Below are positions 60,446-64,000 of a DNA stretch of 64,000 nucleotides, piece by piece (position 1 is the stretch's first letter; every line of letters begins with the position of its first letter). The DNA comes from Mycolicibacterium litorale (lineage in GTDB: Bacteria; Actinomycetota; Actinomycetes; Mycobacteriales; Mycobacteriaceae). The notes beneath the pieces were generated by a model. The model worked only from the letters and a program-made list of their open reading frames with translations. It was not told where the DNA came from and did no database searches. The translations under genes were made by a program, and so were the position numbers. The stretch spans positions 124,001-188,000 of the forward strand of contig CP019882.1 in the NCBI GenBank assembly GCA_002007745.1. The letters run 5' to 3'.

Positions 60446-61221
60446 GATTCCCCTCCAGCCAGGACGACTTCGACGCCCCGCTCGGTCAGTTCGTGTCGGT
60501 CGGTCGGGCTGATCTCACAGTCGGTCACCAGTGCGTCGACACTGTCGATCGGGGCGAAGCTGACGAACTCCTCGCGACCGATCTTCGACGAGTCGGCAAG
60601 TACGACGACGTAGTTGGCGCAGCGCACCATTGCCCGCTTGACGGCGGCTTCGTCGCTGTCGGGGGTGGACAGACCGTGTCGCACGCTGATCCCGTTGGTG
60701 CCGATGAAGGCGATGTCCACCCGCAGTGCGTCCAGGCTGCGCAACACCGGTTCGCCGACCGCCGCCTGGGTCAGGCCACGGACCCTGCCGCCGAGCAGCT
60801 GCAGATTGACCGACGGCATGGCGGCCAGCCGGGCCGCGATCGGCACTGAATTGGTGACGACCACCAGCTCGCGGTCGGCCGGGAGCATGGCGGCGACTCG
60901 GGCGGTGGTGGTGCCGGCGTCGAAGAGCACCGATGCGCCGGCCAGCGGGAGGAACTCGGTGGCCGCCCGGGCGATGGCCTCCTTGTGGTCGGCGCGGGTG
61001 ATCTCCCGCTCGTCGACGCCGGGCTCGACCACGTGCAGCGCCCGGACCGGCACGGCACCGCCGTGCACCCGGCGAACGACACCGGCCCGGTCGAGGACCG
61101 CCAGGTCGCGGCGGACCGTTTCGGTGGTGACGTCATAGGCCTGGGCCAGTTCCGCCACCGATGCGCGCCCCCGGGACAACACCTGCGCGGCGATAGCCTG
61201 CTGACGTTCTTCCGGGTACAC
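60442..61221 (-). CDS. fruR: DeoR family repressor of fructose utilisation
   Basis: 259 residues, GTG 61221. N-terminal DeoR helix-turn-helix: ERQQAIAAQVLSRGRASVAELAQAYDVTTETVRRDLAVLDRAG. The C-terminal sugar-phosphate sensing domain has VLFDAGTTTARVAAML and DIAFIGTNGISVRHGLSTPD. It is the first gene of the fruR-fruK-fruA-ptsH transcript and divergent from ptsI, so it can control both. The inducer is presumably fructose 1-phosphate. Confidence 0.92.
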   Translation of the reverse strand: MYPEERQQAIAAQVLSRGRASVAELAQAYDVTTETVRRDLAVLDRAGVVRRVHGGAVPVRALHVVEPGVDEREITRADHKEAIARAATEFLPLAGASVLFDAGTTTARVAAMLPADRELVVVTNSVPIAARLAAMPSVNLQLLGGRVRGLTQAAVGEPVLRSLDALRVDIAFIGTNGISVRHGLSTPDSDEAAVKRAMVRCANYVVVLADSSKIGREEFVSFAPIDSVDALVTDCEISPTDRHELTERGVEVVLAGGES

Positions 61222-61289
61222 GATCCTCCGATTGTGTGGGGTAGCGTCCGAAATGGATGTTGGTATGTGTTGTTTTACTCCCGTTCGTG

Positions 61290-61317
61290 TTGACTTGTCA
61301 ATGAATTGTTGTAACGT
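61290..61317 (+). promoter_or_regulatory. ptsI promoter, leaderless
   Basis: TTGACT at 61290-61295 and TAACGT at 61312-61317, 16 bp apart, with seven bases to ATG 61325. The -35 box is part of TTGACTTGTCAA (61290-61301), an inverted repeat that could bind FruR. Confidence 0.55.
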
Positions 61318-61324
61318 GGTTCAC

Positions 61325-63022
61325 ATGACCGCCTCTTCCACACCTACCTCACTCGGTGCCGGACAGGTCCTCGCCGGCGTGCCGGTGGTCCCCGGTGTCC
61401 GCTACGCACCGGTCATTCGCCCGGGCCGCCGGCCCGCCATCGACGACCTCGATCCCGGGGGCGAGGTGGCCGACGCGGAGCGCGACGCCGAGGCGGCCAG
61501 GTTCACCGCCGCCGCGGCCACCGTCGCCGGCCGGCTGCGCGAGCGCGCCGCGCGGGCGACCGGGGCGGCCTCGGAGGTGCTGGCGGCCACCGCGATGCTC
61601 GCCCAGGATCGCGCGTGGCTCGGCGCGGCCGAGAAGCGGGTGCGCGAAGGCGCGCCTGCGGTGCGGGCCACCGCCGAGGCCGTTGCGCAGTTCGTCGACC
61701 TGTTCACCCAGCTCGGCGGACTGATGGCCGAGCGGGTGACCGACCTGCGTGACATCCGCGACCGGGTGGTCGCCGAACTGAGTGGGCTGCCCGAGCCCGG
61801 TGTGCCGGTGCCGTCGCACCCGGCGATCCTGTGCGCCGAAGACCTGGCCCCCGCCGACACCGCAGGTCTGGACCCCGCACTGATCGTCGGCCTGGCCACC
61901 GCGCTGGGCGGACCGACCAGCCATACCGCGATCATCGCGCGCCAGCTCGGCATCCCCTGCGTGGTGGCCGTCCACGGGCTCGACGAGGTCGTGGCCGGCA
62001 CCGACGTCCTGATCGACGGCACGCAGGGCACCGTCACCATCACCCCCGACGCCGAGGAGGCCGCCGCCGTCGTCCGGTCCGCCGAGGAGGCCGCCGCCGC
62101 GATGGCCGGCTGGACCGGACCCGGTGCCACCGCCGACGGCCATCCGGTGTCGATCCTGGCCAACGTCCAGGACGGTTCGGCCGCCCGCGCCGCACGTGAG
62201 ACGCCTGCCGAGGGCATCGGGTTGTTCCGCACCGAGTTGTGCTTCCTCAACCGCGACACCGAGCCGACAGTCGACGAGCAGGCCTCGATCTACGCCGAGG
62301 TGCTCGATGCGTTCGCCGGCTGCAAGGTGGTCATCCGCACCCTCGACGCCGGATCCGACAAGCCGCTGAAGTTCGTCGGACACCCCGACGAGGCCAACCC
62401 CGCGCTGGGAGTGCGCGGCATCCGCATCGAGGCCATCCATCCGGACGTGCTGGAACGTCAACTCGACGCGATCGCCGCCGCGGCCGCCCACACCGGCAAC
62501 GCGCCGTGGGTGATGGCACCGATGATCGCCACGCCCGAGGAGGCCAAGCGGTTCGCCGAGCGGGCCCGGCAGCGCGACCTGGTGCCCGGCGTGATGATCG
62601 AGATCCCTGCTGCCGCGCTGCTGGCCGACCGAATCCTCGAGCACGTCGACTTCTTGTCGATCGGCACCAATGACCTGGCTCAGTACACGATGGCCGCCGA
62701 CCGGATGTCGGCCGAACTGGCCACCCTGACCGATCCGTGGCAGCCCGGCGTGCTGGCCCTCGTCGCTCAGACCGCTCGGGCCGGGGCGGGCGCGGGCAAG
62801 CCGGTCGGTGTCTGTGGTGAGGCCGCCGCGGACCCGATGCTGGCCTGTGTGCTGACCGGACTGGGCGTCACGTCGCTGTCGGCGGCCGCCGCGGCGGTGA
62901 CGGGAGTGGGCGCCAAGCTCGCCTCGGTCACGTTGCAGCAGTGTCGCGAGGCCGCCGATGCGGTGCTCACCACGGCGAGTGCGGCTGAGGCGCGTGCAGC
63001 GGCTCTGGCCGTGCTGGGCTGA
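61325..63022 (+). CDS. ptsI: PTS enzyme I
   Basis: 565 residues from ATG 61325. Phospho-His200 is in LGGPTSHTAIIARQLGIPCVV. The PEP-binding C-terminal barrel has GIGLFRTELCFLNRD, GVRGIRIEAIHPDVL, MIEIPAAAL and FLSIGTNDLAQYTMAADR, ending with the catalytic Cys in VGVCGEAAADP. It starts the PTS phosphorelay from PEP to HPr. Divergent from fruR, so its transcription can follow fructose availability. Confidence 0.96.
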   Translation: MTASSTPTSLGAGQVLAGVPVVPGVRYAPVIRPGRRPAIDDLDPGGEVADAERDAEAARFTAAAATVAGRLRERAARATGAASEVLAATAMLAQDRAWLGAAEKRVREGAPAVRATAEAVAQFVDLFTQLGGLMAERVTDLRDIRDRVVAELSGLPEPGVPVPSHPAILCAEDLAPADTAGLDPALIVGLATALGGPTSHTAIIARQLGIPCVVAVHGLDEVVAGTDVLIDGTQGTVTITPDAEEAAAVVRSAEEAAAAMAGWTGPGATADGHPVSILANVQDGSAARAARETPAEGIGLFRTELCFLNRDTEPTVDEQASIYAEVLDAFAGCKVVIRTLDAGSDKPLKFVGHPDEANPALGVRGIRIEAIHPDVLERQLDAIAAAAAHTGNAPWVMAPMIATPEEAKRFAERARQRDLVPGVMIEIPAAALLADRILEHVDFLSIGTNDLAQYTMAADRMSAELATLTDPWQPGVLALVAQTARAGAGAGKPVGVCGEAAADPMLACVLTGLGVTSLSAAAAAVTGVGAKLASVTLQQCREAADAVLTTASAAEARAAALAVLG

Positions 63023-63058
63023 GGGAATTATTCGGACTGCGGTCCGGTTAATCGGATC

Positions 63059-64000
63059 ATGCCAGCAGTTACCGCAGACACCCTGACACTGCCGCGGGTG
63101 CACAGCGCCACCGCGGCCGACACCGAACGGCCGGTCAGATCCATCACCACCGGACCGCGGGGCTTCGAAGGCGAGGGCTTTCCCGTCGTCCGCGCGTTCG
63201 CCGGGGTCAGCGCCGCCGACCTCGATCCCTTCATCCACATGGACCAGATGGGCGAAGTCGAGTACGCACCGGGCGAGCCCCGTGGCACCGATTGGCACCC
63301 GCACCGCGGCTTCGAGACCGTCACCTACATCATCGACGGTCGCTTCGCCCACCAGGATTCCCACGGCGGCGGCGGTCTGATCACCGACGGCGCCACCCAG
63401 TGGATGACCGCGGGAGCGGGCATCCTGCACATCGAGACTCCCCCTGCCGAACTCGTGGAGAGTGGCGGCACGTTCCACGGCATCCAGCTGTGGGTGAACC
63501 TGCCGCGCCAAGACAAATTCGCCGAGCCGCGCTACCAGTCCATCGAGGGCTCGGCTGTGCGGCTACTGGCTTCCGACGACGGCGGCGCGTTGGTCCGTCT
63601 GATCGCCGGCGACATCGACGGCTGGTCCGGCCCCGGTGCGACCCATACGCCGATCACCTTGGCGCACACCACCATCGAGCCAGGAGCACAGCTGAATCTG
63701 GGCTGGCCGCGGGACTACAACGCGCTGGTCTATGTGCTCTCCGGTCGCGGTACGGTCGGGCCGGTCGGGCACCCGATCCAGCAGGGTCAGCTTGCCGTGC
63801 TCGGTCCAGGCGACCGGATCACGGTGGCCGCCGACGCGAGCCAGGACTCCCATCGTGGCGCCATGGAGGTGCTGCTGTTGGGCGGCAAGCCCATTCGCGA
63901 GCCGGTGTTCCACTACGGACCGTTCGTGATGAACTCCAAATCCGAGATCATCCAAGCGCTCGAGGACTTCAATGCCGGCCGGTTCGGTGCGATCCCGCCC
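63059..64000 (+). CDS. Pirin family protein (3' end outside window)
   Basis: Open from ATG 63059 to the window end, 314 codons with no stop, so at least 314 residues. Double-cupin pirin: the N-terminal metal site is DWHPHRGFETVTYIIDGRFAHQDS, with GILHIETPP supplying the next ligands; the second cupin starts near LNLGWPRDYNALVYVLSGRGTVG. It ends in the pirin pattern REPVFHYGPFVMNSKSEIIQALEDFNAGRFG. Pirins include iron-dependent quercetinases and transcription cofactors; which applies is unknown. It lies 36 bases after ptsI, separated by a small CGGAC/GTCCG stem. Confidence 0.92.
   Translation, partial: MPAVTADTLTLPRVHSATAADTERPVRSITTGPRGFEGEGFPVVRAFAGVSAADLDPFIHMDQMGEVEYAPGEPRGTDWHPHRGFETVTYIIDGRFAHQDSHGGGGLITDGATQWMTAGAGILHIETPPAELVESGGTFHGIQLWVNLPRQDKFAEPRYQSIEGSAVRLLASDDGGALVRLIAGDIDGWSGPGATHTPITLAHTTIEPGAQLNLGWPRDYNALVYVLSGRGTVGPVGHPIQQGQLAVLGPGDRITVAADASQDSHRGAMEVLLLGGKPIREPVFHYGPFVMNSKSEIIQALEDFNAGRFGAIPP

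Noticed and set aside
63023..63058. Terminator between ptsI and the pirin gene (CGGAC-TGCG-GTCCG).
   Set aside because: Only a 5-bp stem and no T tract; too weak to call.

Overview
The window is 64 kb of GC-rich actinobacterial chromosome that looks like a non-tuberculous Mycobacterium/Mycolicibacterium. The evidence is gene content and order: a CYP138-type P450 with its divergent TetR gene, followed by msrA and homologues of the M. tuberculosis Rv0138 and Rv0139 genes; a DesA3-type acyl-CoA desaturase with its reductase; a Dps close to the M. smegmatis Dps1 sequence as I remember it; an MPT64-like secreted protein; and many GTG starts with apparently leaderless promoters. I saw no rRNA, tRNA, CRISPR array, insertion sequence or prophage. 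Almost all of the sequence is closely packed coding DNA, and the longest gene-free stretches are under 300 bp.

Layout. 1-7.8 kb: recC (5' end outside the window), recB and recD. 7.8-10.6 kb: a drug-type ABC exporter with a MarR regulator, a YfcE-like phosphodiesterase and a short acidic ORF. 10.6-19.4 kb: acyl-CoA and lipid genes (CoA-transferase family III, thioesterase II, acyl-CoA dehydrogenase, enoyl-CoA hydratase, SDR) around an NRAMP-related transporter paired with a PRC-barrel/MgtE-N-like protein. 19.5-24.2 kb: glgX, a RibD-C reductase and a HAD phosphatase. 24.3-27.2 kb: a TetR gene divergent from a DesC-like reductase and DesA3. 27.2-33.1 kb: a GT39 membrane protein, then a three-gene operon (URC1-type GTP cyclohydrolase II, URC4/DUF1688, upp) that matches the non-classical URC uracil catabolism pathway. 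33.4-35.8 kb: a methyltransferase, a zinc alcohol dehydrogenase and a PPOX-fold protein. 35.7-38.8 kb: a putative peptide-maturation cluster. 38.8-49.3 kb: alcohol dehydrogenase, TetR/CYP138, MPT64-like protein, lipoprotein, msrB-msrA, the Rv0138/Rv0139-like pair behind a KstR-type box, an FAD oxidoreductase, DUF427 and an AlkA-like glycosylase. 49.4-53.1 kb: dps, aqpZ, and a MarR gene divergent from a ClC transporter. 53.2-57.1 kb: a sulfide/persulfide detoxification operon (TSUP exporter, CstR-type regulator, persulfide dioxygenase-rhodanese, SQR) behind two perfect inverted operators. 57.1-63.0 kb: a complete fructose PTS (ptsH, fruA, fruK, fruR and divergent ptsI). 63.1-64 kb: a pirin, cut by the window end.

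The most unusual locus is 35.7-38.8 kb. An 80-residue, very acidic, Cys-free protein consists of a 14-residue head and exactly three 22-residue repeats. It is followed immediately by a JmjC-type (HxD...H) oxygenase and, overlapping that, a sucrase/ferredoxin-like Fe-S protein. A small Cys/His protein resembling a C39-type peptidase is divergent. The set resembles a peptide-modification (RiPP-like) system in which a 2-oxoglutarate oxygenase acts on the repeats; this is inference.

A caution on quality. Seven genes (recC three times, recB, the thioesterase, the repeat peptide, the AlkA-like gene, sqr and fruK) contain nine apparent -1 frameshifts. Each is repaired by adding one base at or beside a G or C run, and every repaired gene then has an intact, family-typical length. 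I read these as base-calling or assembly errors, not true pseudogenes.
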